A stretch of DNA of 64,000 nt from the NCBI RefSeq assembly GCF_019733355.1, contig NZ_JAIHLQ010000018.1, positions 62,001 to 126,000 on the forward strand, read 5' to 3'. The notes beneath the pieces were generated by a model that did not search any database, was not told the origin of the DNA, and saw only the letters and a program-made list of their open reading frames with translations. The stretch is from Pseudomonas baetica (lineage in GTDB: Bacteria; Pseudomonadota; Gammaproteobacteria; Pseudomonadales; Pseudomonadaceae). A program made the position numbers and the translations under genes. Position 1 is the first letter of the stretch. Each line of letters starts with the position of its first letter. Shown here piece by piece: positions 17,669-27,249 of the stretch.

Positions 17669-18595
17669 TCAGGGACGATAGAGGATCGCCGAACCCCAAG
17701 ACAAACCAACGCCAAAACCACTGATCGCAACGCGACTCCAGTCAGAATCGAGTACGTGTTTTTCCAGCAACAGCGGAACACTCGACGACACGGTATTGCC
17801 GGTCTCGACCATGTCCTTGATGAACTTCTCCGGCTCGCCTTCGAAGCGCCGCGCCACGGCATCAACAATCGCCGCGCTGCCCTGGTGAATGCAGAACGCG
17901 TCAATGTCATCAGCCTTGAGGCCCGAATCGTCAAGCAACTCATGCAAGTGCGCCGGGACTTTTAGCAGCGCGAAGTTGAACACCTGACGACCGTTCATGA
18001 AAAACACACCATTGCTGACCTTCAGGTGCGGAGCGCCAGAACCGTCGGTGCCGAACTTGGCTTTACCCAGCGCCCAGGTCGGATCGTCGCCCATCCAGGT
18101 CGCGGTGGCGGCATCGCCGAAGAGCATGGTGGTGTTGCGATCTTCCGGATCAACGATCTTCGAGTACGGGTCAGCGGTGATCAACAGACCGTTTTTCAAA
18201 CCCGCGGCTTCCATGAAGCCCTTGATCGCGTAAATGCCATAGACGTAACCGGAGCAGCCCAACGAGATATCGAACGCCGCAACATGGGTTGGCAGACCGA
18301 GTTTGTCCTGCACGATCGCAGCAGTGTGCGGCAGGCCTTCTTCGTCACCGTTCTGGGTAACAACGATCAGCGCATCAATAGATTCACGCTTGAGTTCAGG
18401 GTTGTTGGCAAACAGCGCATTGGCCGCTTCCACGCACAGATCGGAGGTTTCTTGTTCAGCGTCTTTACGCGGCAGAAACGCCGAGCCGATCTTGCCGAGA
18501 ATGAATTCTTCATCCTTCTCGAATTTTGCACCTTGTGCGTAATTGTCCACGCCGGCTACAGGAACGTAGCTCGCAATGCTTTTTATGCCAATCAT
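17669..18595 (-). CDS. 3-oxoacyl-ACP synthase III-like protein (KAS III)
   Basis: A 308-residue thiolase-fold enzyme with the KAS III triad: Cys114 in DISLGCSGYVYG, a His in AFCIHQGSAA and an Asn in ETGNTVSSSVP. The start MIGIKSIASYVPVAGV fits other KAS III proteins; the longer frame adds an unlike extension. A KAS III-like gene (orf3) is part of the flagellin glycosylation island of P. syringae, where the glycan carries a hydroxybutanoyl-type group. The same task, making an acyl group for a sugar amine, is likely here and differs from housekeeping FabH. Confidence 0.88.
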   Translation of the reverse strand: MIGIKSIASYVPVAGVDNYAQGAKFEKDEEFILGKIGSAFLPRKDAEQETSDLCVEAANALFANNPELKRESIDALIVVTQNGDEEGLPHTAAIVQDKLGLPTHVAAFDISLGCSGYVYGIYAIKGFMEAAGLKNGLLITADPYSKIVDPEDRNTTMLFGDAATATWMGDDPTWALGKAKFGTDGSGAPHLKVSNGVFFMNGRQVFNFALLKVPAHLHELLDDSGLKADDIDAFCIHQGSAAIVDAVARRFEGEPEKFIKDMVETGNTVSSSVPLLLEKHVLDSDWSRVAISGFGVGLSWGSAILYRP

Positions 18596-18822
18596 TACGG
18601 CTTCCCAATATAAAACAACCCAAAACCACCGCTCGCAAGGATTCGAGGGGCGCCGACAAACAGAAAATGGCTGCCACAACGGGCAACCATGGGGGAGCGC
18701 AAAGGGCTATCACTGGAACCGAAAACGGGCCAGGCGCCATCTCCCCGATCAATACAATACAGTGAAGATGCGCGTTATGACTCGCAGGTCACGCTATTTT
18801 GCCGAATCGGATGCAGATCGGG

Positions 18823-19875
18823 TTATTCGACCAACGACCAATCCAGCGGCGTACCACGCTTGATCGGTGCGCGAGCGCGGCGCCCGAGGACAGCATCGAC
18901 GTGCTTGGGCGGCAGACCGAGGCCGGGGCGAATGGCACGCAGATTGTCCCCTGTGAAGGGTTCACCAGCAGCCATGTCGGCCGTCACATACAGCGAACGG
19001 CGGTAGACCAGCGACTTGCGCTCGGCTTCGGTCGCGCCGTACTGCACCTGCCCCAAGGCCTGCCAGGCACGCTCGGTCTCGAGCACCAGACTGGCCATTT
19101 CCGCAGGCTCCAGCGAGAAACTGGCATCCACCCCACCCGCCGAACGGTCGAGGGTGAAGTGTTTTTCCACCACCGTCGCACCGAGCGCTACAGCCGCCAC
19201 TGACACACCGACACCCATCGAATGGTCGGACAGCCCCACTTCACAACCAAACAGTTCACGCAGATGCGCGATGGTGCGCACGTTGCTGTTGAGCGGTGTC
19301 GCCGGGTAAGTGCTGGTGCACTTGAGCAATACCAGATCCTTGCAACCGGCCTCGCGGGCGGCGCGCACGGTGTCATCCAGCTCAGCGATGCTGGCCATGC
19401 CGGTGGAGATGATCAATGGCTTGCCGGTCGCGGCGACACGGCGAATCAGCGGCAAATCGGTGTTTTCGAAACTGGCGATCTTGTAGGCCGGCACATCAAG
19501 GCTTTCGAGAAAATCCACTGCCGTGTCATCGAACGGTGTCGAGAACGCGAGCATCCCCAATTCTTTGGCCCGTGCAAAAATCGGCGCATGCCATTCCCAA
19601 GGTGTGTGGGCCTTTTCATACAAGTCGTAAAGCGAGGTACCCGCCCACAGACTGCCGGGATCCTTGATGAAGAACTCGCCCTCGGCCAAATCCAGGGTCA
19701 TGGTTTCAGCGGTGTAGGTTTGCAGCTTCAAGGCGTGCGCGCCGGCCTTGGCGGCGGCCTCAACGATTTGCAGCGCTACGTCCAGCGACTGGTTATGGTT
19801 GCCGCTCATCTCGGCAATGATGAACGGTGGCGCGTCGGCGCCGATCAGGCGGTCGCCAATCTTGAAACTAGGCAT
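18823..19875 (-). CDS. pseI: Pseudaminic acid synthase PseI
   Basis: A 350-residue NeuB-family enzyme that condenses 6-deoxy-AltdiNAc with phosphoenolpyruvate to pseudaminic acid. The TIM-barrel part begins FIIAEMSGNHNQSLDVALQI and contains VEKHFTLDRSAGGVD. A C-terminal SAF (antifreeze-like) domain follows (from about 285, LYVTADMAAGEPFTGDNLRA). The pse neighbours point to pseudaminic rather than sialic or legionaminic acid. It overlaps the end of pseG by eight bases. Confidence 0.95.
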   Translation of the reverse strand: MPSFKIGDRLIGADAPPFIIAEMSGNHNQSLDVALQIVEAAAKAGAHALKLQTYTAETMTLDLAEGEFFIKDPGSLWAGTSLYDLYEKAHTPWEWHAPIFARAKELGMLAFSTPFDDTAVDFLESLDVPAYKIASFENTDLPLIRRVAATGKPLIISTGMASIAELDDTVRAAREAGCKDLVLLKCTSTYPATPLNSNVRTIAHLRELFGCEVGLSDHSMGVGVSVAAVALGATVVEKHFTLDRSAGGVDASFSLEPAEMASLVLETERAWQALGQVQYGATEAERKSLVYRRSLYVTADMAAGEPFTGDNLRAIRPGLGLPPKHVDAVLGRRARAPIKRGTPLDWSLVE

Positions 19876-21373
19876 GCGGGTGATCCTTCAAAACACGGGT
19901 GAAGGCGCAGGCACTTTGCGTGAACCCGGCCTCACGAAATACATTCAACGAGGGGCGATTATCCGACAGCACCTGGGCAGTGATCGCCGTCATTGACGGC
20001 CAGTAATCGCTGACGAACGATTCGCCGCGAGCCAGCAGCGCCCTGCCCCATCCGAGACCGAGACGGCCCTCGAACAGATAAATCGACACTTCAGCTTCGA
20101 GCCCGCGCAAGTCATAGCGCAAGACACCCACCGGGCCATCATCGGCCTCGGCAATCAGCAGCAGACGCTGCGTGTTGCGCAAGCTTGCACTCAACCAGTT
20201 CAAGTGCTGCGCCCAGTCGATCACACCCTGTTCTTTCGACCAGCGCCGCACGGCCTCAGCATTGCGCCCCTCGAACAACAACTGCGCATCATCCGCCCTT
20301 GCCAGGCGCACATTGAGCACCGCGCCAGCCAGCACCGCAGCGACGCGAAGCGCACCGCGACCATCGACCAGTTGCCGCGAACGCTCGGCGAGGCTTTGGC
20401 GCAAATAAACATTCTCGGTGACAAAACCTATGGCCTGACGCAGTTGCTCGACAGTGACCTGCTCGCGAGCGCCCATGAATACATGCGCACCCGCCGCCGC
20501 CATCACTTCGCCGTTGGCCTGCTGGTTATTCGACACGGCGATACAGATCGTCGGCAGCCCCATCGCCGCGCGCTCCCAACTGGTCCCCCCTCCCGCGCCG
20601 ATAAACAGATCAGCCTCAGTCATGCGCTGATAAAAATCGCTGACAAAACTGTGCAAGTGCCAGTTCGGGCGTGTTTCGACCATGGCTTGCATGTGTGCCA
20701 GGGCCGGGTTGTCAGCGCCGGCGACAAAGTCCACTTGCAGCTCAGCAAAGTCCGCTAGCGCCTGCATGGCGTGATGGGTCTGCCTCGCTGCGTCGAACCC
20801 ACCGAAATTGACCAACACCCGCCGGGCCTTGGGTTTGATCTCGATGGCCGCGCAGTTGAACTCCTCACGCAACATGGCATAGCGCGGCCCGAGTAACGTA
20901 CGGCAACCGGCAGGCAACAACGGCGCGTAGTTTTCGCTGAGACCGGACAGATTCTGATTGAGCAGCAGATCAACGCTGTAACGCCGAGTGGCCAGATCGT
21001 CCACGGCTGCAATCCGCGGAGCCCAGCGCCGGGCAGCGGTTTGCCAGTGATGATCGAGGCCGTAATGGTCGGCGATGACCCAGTCGAAGCCGGCGTGCCC
21101 CTCAAGCAATCCGGCGAGTGCATCGATGTCAGCCTGCCAAGGCAGCATCGACTCGATGGCCTGCTGCGGATCTTCATCGGGATAGCGTTCAGGCAGCGCG
21201 AACGTCTCGAAACCCTCGGCCAGCAAAGCGTCGAGCCGATGCCCCGGCAAACGCCGACAGGCAAATGCGACATGACTGCCCTGCCCACGCAGCACACGAG
21301 CCAGCGTCAGGCAGCGGGCAATGTGACCGCTGCCGATGGTGGGCGAAGCGTCAGCACGAATCAGCACTCTCAT
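19868..21373 (-). CDS. pseG: PseG hydrolase fused to a GNAT acetyltransferase (PseH-like)
   Basis: A 501-residue two-domain protein. Residues 1 to about 345 are the UDP-sugar hydrolase PseG, with the catalytic His17 in PTIGSGHIARC and a GT-B-like fold (FIGAGGGTSWERAAMGLPTI). From about 350 a GNAT domain follows (VRLARADDAQLLFEGRNAEA; LLIAEADDGPVGVLRY; LSDNRPSLNVFREAGF). The hydrolase frees 2,4-diacetamido-2,4,6-trideoxy-altrose from UDP; the GNAT domain would supply the preceding N4-acetylation that is otherwise done by PseH. The start MRVLIRADASP is chosen because it overlaps the pseF stop by four bases; the longer frame lies within pseF. Confidence 0.93.
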   Translation of the reverse strand: MRVLIRADASPTIGSGHIARCLTLARVLRGQGSHVAFACRRLPGHRLDALLAEGFETFALPERYPDEDPQQAIESMLPWQADIDALAGLLEGHAGFDWVIADHYGLDHHWQTAARRWAPRIAAVDDLATRRYSVDLLLNQNLSGLSENYAPLLPAGCRTLLGPRYAMLREEFNCAAIEIKPKARRVLVNFGGFDAARQTHHAMQALADFAELQVDFVAGADNPALAHMQAMVETRPNWHLHSFVSDFYQRMTEADLFIGAGGGTSWERAAMGLPTICIAVSNNQQANGEVMAAAGAHVFMGAREQVTVEQLRQAIGFVTENVYLRQSLAERSRQLVDGRGALRVAAVLAGAVLNVRLARADDAQLLFEGRNAEAVRRWSKEQGVIDWAQHLNWLSASLRNTQRLLLIAEADDGPVGVLRYDLRGLEAEVSIYLFEGRLGLGWGRALLARGESFVSDYWPSMTAITAQVLSDNRPSLNVFREAGFTQSACAFTRVLKDHPHA

Positions 21374-22065
21374 TGCAGCTCCCCACCGACCTTGAGCGCG
21401 GCGTACAAATACTCGGCACGTTTCCAGTCCTCTGGCGTGTCGATGTCCTGCACCAGATGACGCGGCAAAATCACCGGCAGACTGGCCGGCGAGAACAGCA
21501 CCTCGCCGCGCAACCACGACTCGCTGCGCCCCCAATAAAACTGGCCGGCATCCTGAAAGGCTTCGGGTAGATCCTGAGAGCGGGTATGGCGAAACTCCGG
21601 GTACAACGCCACAAGCGCGCCCTGCTCGTCGACGGTCAGTGCGCGTTGTATCGGGAAACCAAAACCGGTGACGGAAAAGGCGAAGGACTTGTCCGGATGT
21701 TGCTCCAGCAAATCAAACCCCTGTCGCAGATACCGCGCCTGCAACAACGGCGCCGTCGCATAGACGCAACAGGCGTAATCGAAACCCGGTAACTGTTGCA
21801 AGGCATGCACGATCACCGCCGCCGTGCCGGTAAAATCGTCGGCAAGATCGGCCGGACGCAGAAACGGCACGTCGGCGCCGTGCGCCCGCGCTACCTCGGC
21901 AATTTCCTGGTCATCGGTGCTGACAACCACTCGGTCGAACAACCCCGAACCCAGCGCCGTGCGAATCGAGCGGACGATCATCGGTACGCCATCGAACGGT
22001 TTCAGGTTCTTGCGCGGGATGCGCTTGCTGCCGCCACGGGCAGGGATGATCGCCACGCAACTCAC
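21370..22065 (-). CDS. pseF: Pseudaminic acid cytidylyltransferase PseF
   Basis: A 231-residue CMP-nonulosonate synthetase that activates pseudaminic acid with CTP. The N-terminal nucleotide-binding signature is IIPARGGSKRIPRKNLKPFD, followed by VVVSTDDQEIAEVARAHGAD. Length matches PseF/NeuA. It overlaps the following pseG by four bases and follows pseC with a gap of six. Confidence 0.96.
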   Translation of the reverse strand: MSCVAIIPARGGSKRIPRKNLKPFDGVPMIVRSIRTALGSGLFDRVVVSTDDQEIAEVARAHGADVPFLRPADLADDFTGTAAVIVHALQQLPGFDYACCVYATAPLLQARYLRQGFDLLEQHPDKSFAFSVTGFGFPIQRALTVDEQGALVALYPEFRHTRSQDLPEAFQDAGQFYWGRSESWLRGEVLFSPASLPVILPRHLVQDIDTPEDWKRAEYLYAALKVGGELQ

Positions 22066-22071
22066 GTTGTC

Positions 22072-23235
22072 TTACTCCTCAAGAACCAGCCGTCGCAGTT
22101 GCTCGACCACGTAGTCCTGTTGTTCATCCGTCAGCAGTGGAAACAGCGGCAGGCTGATCGCTTCTGCGTAGTAACGTTCGGCTTCGGGAAAATCTCCCTC
22201 GGCAAAACCCAGGTCGCGATAGTACGGCTGCAAGTGCACGGGAATATAGTGCAGATTCACCCCGACCCCGGCCGCGCGCAAACCTTCGAACACCTGACGG
22301 TGGCTGAGACTGATGCGATCCGTCTGCAAACGCACGACGTACAGATGCCACGCCGATTGAGCCTCCACCTGAGCGCTGGGCAAGGTCAGCGGCAAATAAG
22401 CCAGCAAACGCTCGTAACGTGCCGCCAGTTCACGACGGCGGGCGACAAACTCATCCAGTTTGCCGAGTTGCGACAAGCCCAGCGCCGCTTGCAGATCCGT
22501 GATCCGATAATTGAAGCCGAGCTCGATCTGCTGGTAATACCACGGGCCGTGGGCAGGCTCGGTCATTTGCTGCGGATCACGGGTCATGCCGTGGCTGCGC
22601 AGGCGCTGCAAGCGCTCTGCCAGTTCCGGGCGATTGGTCAGCACCATGCCGCCCTCGGCACTGGTGATGATCTTCACCGGATGAAAACTGAACACCGTCA
22701 TCGCCGCGAATTCGCCGCAACCCACCGGGCGCCCGGCATACGAGGCACCGACCGCGTGGGAGGCATCTTCGATCACGGTAAAGTTGTAGCGCTGCGCCAG
22801 GTCGGCGATCCGGCGCATGTCGCAGCTTTGCCCGGAGAACGCCACCGCCACCAGCACTTTGGGCAGTTTGCCGTCACGCTCGGCTTGCTCCAGCTTCGCT
22901 TCCAGCACAAAAGCATCGAGGTTCCAGGTGAGCGGATCGATGTCCACGAAATCGACATCGGCGCCACAGTAACGACCGCAGTTGGCCGACGCCAGAAAGG
23001 TATTCGGCGTAGTCCACAAGCGATCGCCGGGGCCAAGCCCCGCCGCCAGACAGGCAATGTGCAGCGCCGCCGTGGCGTTGCACACCGCCACGGCGTAATT
23101 GGCCTCGCAACGTTCGGCCATCGCCTGCTCGAAACGCTCGATGGTCGGCCCTTGCGTGAGCCAGTCGGATTTCAGCACCTCGACCACTGCGTCGATATCG
23201 GCCTGATCAAGGCTCTGCCGACCGTAGGGGATCAT
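22072..23235 (-). CDS. pseC: UDP-4-amino-4,6-dideoxy-N-acetyl-beta-L-altrosamine transaminase PseC
   Basis: A 387-residue DegT/DnrJ/EryC1 aminotransferase. The PLP lysine is in FSFHPVKIITSAEGG, and the conserved VEDASHAVGASY stretch lies ahead of it. It uses glutamate to aminate the 4-keto sugar made by PseB. Start MIPYGRQSLDQADIDAV is typical of PseC. It overlaps the end of pseB by four bases (ATGA). Confidence 0.96.
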   Translation of the reverse strand: MIPYGRQSLDQADIDAVVEVLKSDWLTQGPTIERFEQAMAERCEANYAVAVCNATAALHIACLAAGLGPGDRLWTTPNTFLASANCGRYCGADVDFVDIDPLTWNLDAFVLEAKLEQAERDGKLPKVLVAVAFSGQSCDMRRIADLAQRYNFTVIEDASHAVGASYAGRPVGCGEFAAMTVFSFHPVKIITSAEGGMVLTNRPELAERLQRLRSHGMTRDPQQMTEPAHGPWYYQQIELGFNYRITDLQAALGLSQLGKLDEFVARRRELAARYERLLAYLPLTLPSAQVEAQSAWHLYVVRLQTDRISLSHRQVFEGLRAAGVGVNLHYIPVHLQPYYRDLGFAEGDFPEAERYYAEAISLPLFPLLTDEQQDYVVEQLRRLVLEE

Positions 23236-24233
23236 TTCGCAAGCTTCGCGTGCAGGTCAGCGATCTGCCCCACCGAGAGGAAATGCGGGTTGGTGTCGGA
23301 GCGGTATTCGAAATCTTCGCTCACCGGCTGACCGCGTTCGCCCAGCTTGTCGACGGCGAAATCGACATCGACGCTGGTGAAGCGGATCGACGGCTCAATG
23401 GTGTAGTGATCAGCAAATTCCAGGGTCATCCGCGCATCGTCCAGCGGCACCATCAGTTCGTGCAGCTTCTCGCCCGGACGAATACCGACATTCTTGTGCG
23501 GCAGGTGCTCGGCCATGCCCCGCGCCAGATCGACGATGCGGATCGACGGAATCTTCGGCACGAAGACTTCACCGCCGTGCATCCGCGCAAAGCTGTCGAG
23601 GACAAACTGCACGCCGTGATCCAGCGTGATCCAGAAACGCGTCATGCGCTCATCGGTGATCGGTAGCTCCTGCGCGCCATCGGCAATCAACTGGCTGAAA
23701 AACGGCACCACCGAACCCCGCGAGCCGGCCACGTTGCCGTATCGCACCACGGCAAAACGGGTCTGCTGTTCGCCGGCAATGTTGTTGGCGGCAACGAACA
23801 GTTTGTCCGACAGCAGCTTGGTCGCGCCGTACAGGTTGATCGGGCTGGCAGCCTTGTCGGTGGACAGCGCGACAACTTTCTTCACGCCATTGTCGATGGC
23901 GGCGGCAATGATGTTTTCCGCACCGTTGACGTTGGTACGAATGCACTCGGTCGGGTTGTATTCCGCTGCCGGCACTTGCTTCAGCGCAGCGGCATGCACG
24001 ACGTAGTCGATGCCGCGCATGGCCTGACGCAAACGGTCGGCATCGCGCACATCACCGAGAAAGTAACGCATGCACGGCGCGTTGAACGTCTGCTGCATTT
24101 CGTATTGCTTGAGTTCATCGCGCGAGAAAACCACCACCCGCTTGGGCTGGTATTGCTCCAGCAAGCGGCGGATGAAGTTGCGACCGAACGAACCGGTGCC
24201 GCCGGAGATGAAAATCGATTTACCGTTGAACAT
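23232..24233 (-). CDS. pseB: UDP-GlcNAc 4,6-dehydratase (inverting) PseB
   Basis: A 333-residue extended SDR that starts the pseudaminic acid route by making a UDP-4-keto-L-altro sugar. The Rossmann motif is SGGTGSFG (10-17); the active-site part ALSTDKAASPINLYGATK carries the Lys/Tyr pair of the inverting dehydratases. The start MFNGKSIFISGG has AGGA nine bases upstream; a longer frame is in the leader. First gene of pseB-C-F-G(H)-I. Confidence 0.96.
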   Translation of the reverse strand: MFNGKSIFISGGTGSFGRNFIRRLLEQYQPKRVVVFSRDELKQYEMQQTFNAPCMRYFLGDVRDADRLRQAMRGIDYVVHAAALKQVPAAEYNPTECIRTNVNGAENIIAAAIDNGVKKVVALSTDKAASPINLYGATKLLSDKLFVAANNIAGEQQTRFAVVRYGNVAGSRGSVVPFFSQLIADGAQELPITDERMTRFWITLDHGVQFVLDSFARMHGGEVFVPKIPSIRIVDLARGMAEHLPHKNVGIRPGEKLHELMVPLDDARMTLEFADHYTIEPSIRFTSVDVDFAVDKLGERGQPVSEDFEYRSDTNPHFLSVGQIADLHAKLAK

Positions 24234-24264
24234 GTCTTGAGTCCTGTTTCCCTGAGCGTCTGGC

Positions 24265-27198
24265 TTAAGCGAGCAACTGCGCCCAGTCGACACTGGAGGC
24301 TGCGCCGAGGGTGAAGCCTTTGCCGGTCAGGGAAAGGTTCTGGTTATAGGCGGTGTCATGGGCGAAGCGCGCTTGCCATTTGTCACGCAGTGCAGCGCGC
24401 GCCTGGACGTCCTCAGGCAACAACCCCGGATGCAGCAGTTGAGCTTGCGGCGTCCAGACAACCAGATAACCGGCATCAGAGACCTTCAAACACAGATCGA
24501 CATCGGCAAAAACGTCTGCAAAATGCTCCTCATCCAGACCGCCGACAGCTTCAAATACGGCTTTGCGAATCATCAGGCAGGCGCCCGATACCGCAGAATA
24601 GTTCTGTTCGACTTGATGACCGAAGAGGTAGCCCTTGGCTTCTTTTCGCTCATCGACAAATACGGAGCCCAAATCACCGTTCAGCCCCAGTATCAGGCCT
24701 GCCTGGGTGGTGACACCGCGACCATCCATAAGCTTGGCACCGACGATGCCGACCTCCGGACGCTGCACCTGGTTGACCAGCGCTTCGAGCCAGTTGGCAT
24801 TGACCACTTCGGCCTCGGCAGAGAGCAGCACCAGATATTCGCCTTTTGCCTGAGCGCTGGCGAAATTGGTCAAAGCCGAGGCACTCAAACGCTGATCGCT
24901 GCGCAATACCCGGAGGCGCTCGCCTTTGCCTTCCAGGCTGGCCAGCCAAGCCACCAACGCTTCGGATTGGCTATGGTTGTCAGCAATCAGGATCTCGTGG
25001 CGCTGATAGCGGGTACGCTGCAATACGCTGACCAGCGCTCGCTGCAGTGGTTCGAGGTTATCCTGGCTGTGCAGGATGATTGACACCAGCGGACGAGCCG
25101 AATGTTGATAGTCGATCTGCCAGGTTTGCGGCAGTGCCGAACTGACTTGAGCACGATACCCGCGTGCTGCCAGATGACGGGTCAGCACCTGGCGCTCCTG
25201 CACGTTCTCTTCCTCGGCAGGCGCGTTGCAAATCAGTAGCGGTTCGGCCAGATGCGCCAGCCCTCCGAGGCCACCGTCCTCGATCAGGCGCAACAACAGA
25301 TCGAACTCCAGAGCCTGAGTGTATTCGGGCGTGAAACCCTGCGCCTGAACCAACGCCTGACGGTTGATCAACCAGTGACGCGCCATCAACGACGGCACGC
25401 TTTGCAGCAAGTCCAGGTTGACCCCTGGGCGGAACACATCACTCAGAGCCCCCTCGACGTTACGATGCAACTCGTCCATGGCGACAGCGCGCAAGCCTTC
25501 AACGCCTTGCAGCTCGAGGCTGGCGCGCAGCAGCCCGCTGGCAGTGAACTGATCGCCAGCCTCGGCCATCAGCATCCAGTCGGCGCCAGACTGCTCAATG
25601 ATCTGATTGATCTTCGTGACGTAGTTGCTGGTGCTGACTTTGACGAAGTGCACGGTGTCATGCACGGTGGTGGTGGCCGGCAAATCACCAGTGGTGAACA
25701 CCACCAGATTGAATGCCTTGCAGTGCCCACCGACCAGACTGTCGAACGTGGCTTGAAGCTTGACCATGTCGGCGTCCAGATCCAGCAACAGAATGCCGAA
25801 ACGTGGACCTGCGCCCTGCTGACCAAGGGACTGGGTGATCGCGGCGAGCTCTTGCGGCTGCGGATTACGCGCTTCGAGCCATTGCAGCAGTTGGCCGGAT
25901 GGCATCTTTTCGAACAGTTGACGATCGTCCTGCCCCGGCACGCTATCCAGACGTTGCATCCAGGCTTGCAGCTTCGCAAGCTCCTCGGGTTCGTCCGCGT
26001 CCTTGAGCGACTCGACGAGGCGCCTGACGACAGTACGGTTGAACGCATTGAGGCTCAGCGCTTCCCACAGACGGGCGCGCAAGGTGCGCTCGTTATCGTT
26101 GGGATGGACCCGCAGCAGCTCATGCTGCTTGAGCAAAATCCCTTCGAGCAATTGCAGTTGCAGCTTGCCGGCCGGCATCGCGTGCAGGAGAAATTCGAAC
26201 TCGGTCAACAAGTCGAACACCGGTTTGTTGTAGAACGGCATTTCGACGAACTGCTCCGGGCCGAACATACGCACGGGCACCTCTGCGGCTTCACGCCAGA
26301 ACGAGCGAATAATCAGCGTTCCCTTGAGCGTACGCCCTGCGACCAGGCACTCCGCCATCGTTGCGAAACTGTCCAGAGCAATCTGCTTGATTTCGGCGGC
26401 AGGCTTGTCGCTGAGCGGTGTCGGGATGGAGGCAAGGAACTGGGCAAACTGTTCGCGCTCTGCGACGGTTTTTGCATCTTTGTACGTCAGTACAGTCAAC
26501 ACGTTGGTGCTGTGCTCAGAGGCGCCGTAATTCAACTCGCGCACGGCATACGGAATTGGCAGGATACGTGCCTTGGCACAGGACAGAAGATAGAAGGTAT
26601 GGCCGATTTCCTGCCATTCGAAACCCGTGCCCGGCGGCAGCAGGCCATACCATTTTTGCAGCAGATCGGTACGCGTGACGGCGTAGAACGGCGGCAGAAA
26701 ATTATCCATGAACTGCAACACACGATCTTCGGCGTTCTCGCTGTTGTAGTCTTCGTGGACCTTGCTTTCACGCCGGAAGTAATTCACTTCCGTGTCGCGG
26801 GTCAGGTACATGATCCCGTAACCGTGGCACAAGCCGTAATCGGGATTGGCATGCAGGAAGTTCACCGACTCGGTCAGCGCTGCGTGCAGCAGGAAATCAT
26901 CATCGGCGGCGAACACCATGTATGGCGTGGTCACCTGCTGCACGCCCCAGGTCAGCTTGTCCTGCAAGCCTTTGTAGGTGTACTGAGGCAAATGGCGATA
27001 GTCGGCAAATGGAAAATCGTTCTCGATGTTTTCATCACGCTGGGTGGACGAATCGAGAACCAGCACCTTGGCCGGGTAAGTGCTGTAGTAGTGCAAGGTG
27101 CGTCGCAGGAACGCACTGCGGTTGTGGGTGATGATCACCACCGTGAACAGCTCGTTCAGCGGTGTCACGTTGGCTTGAGTACTGCTTTGAACCTGCAT
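24265..27198 (-). CDS. Large modular glycosyltransferase (two GT2-type domains)
   Basis: A 977-residue protein. The N-terminal GT-A domain (FTVVIITHNRSAFLRR near residue 18; MVFAADDDFLLHAAL) is of the TIGR00180 type. A helical middle (about 280-470) is followed by a degenerate GT-like domain and a C-terminal GT2 domain (SIILHSQDNLEPLQRAL, then FADVFADVDLCLKVSDAGYL). The last domain is homologous to the middle domain of the 1190-residue protein at 34740-38312. Large multi-domain transferases (Fgt1/Fgt2) glycosylate flagellin in P. syringae; this is a likely counterpart. Substrate unknown. Confidence 0.85.
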   Translation of the reverse strand: MQVQSSTQANVTPLNELFTVVIITHNRSAFLRRTLHYYSTYPAKVLVLDSSTQRDENIENDFPFADYRHLPQYTYKGLQDKLTWGVQQVTTPYMVFAADDDFLLHAALTESVNFLHANPDYGLCHGYGIMYLTRDTEVNYFRRESKVHEDYNSENAEDRVLQFMDNFLPPFYAVTRTDLLQKWYGLLPPGTGFEWQEIGHTFYLLSCAKARILPIPYAVRELNYGASEHSTNVLTVLTYKDAKTVAEREQFAQFLASIPTPLSDKPAAEIKQIALDSFATMAECLVAGRTLKGTLIIRSFWREAAEVPVRMFGPEQFVEMPFYNKPVFDLLTEFEFLLHAMPAGKLQLQLLEGILLKQHELLRVHPNDNERTLRARLWEALSLNAFNRTVVRRLVESLKDADEPEELAKLQAWMQRLDSVPGQDDRQLFEKMPSGQLLQWLEARNPQPQELAAITQSLGQQGAGPRFGILLLDLDADMVKLQATFDSLVGGHCKAFNLVVFTTGDLPATTTVHDTVHFVKVSTSNYVTKINQIIEQSGADWMLMAEAGDQFTASGLLRASLELQGVEGLRAVAMDELHRNVEGALSDVFRPGVNLDLLQSVPSLMARHWLINRQALVQAQGFTPEYTQALEFDLLLRLIEDGGLGGLAHLAEPLLICNAPAEEENVQERQVLTRHLAARGYRAQVSSALPQTWQIDYQHSARPLVSIILHSQDNLEPLQRALVSVLQRTRYQRHEILIADNHSQSEALVAWLASLEGKGERLRVLRSDQRLSASALTNFASAQAKGEYLVLLSAEAEVVNANWLEALVNQVQRPEVGIVGAKLMDGRGVTTQAGLILGLNGDLGSVFVDERKEAKGYLFGHQVEQNYSAVSGACLMIRKAVFEAVGGLDEEHFADVFADVDLCLKVSDAGYLVVWTPQAQLLHPGLLPEDVQARAALRDKWQARFAHDTAYNQNLSLTGKGFTLGAASSVDWAQLLA

Positions 27199-27249
27199 TT
27201 TCCTATCCCCACAACCGGCCAGTCGCCTGACGCCTGAAACTGTTATTGA

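Noticed and set aside
25252..27237. 661-codon open frame on the plus strand
   Set aside because: Antisense of the large glycosyltransferase; no recognised motif and no ribosome site.
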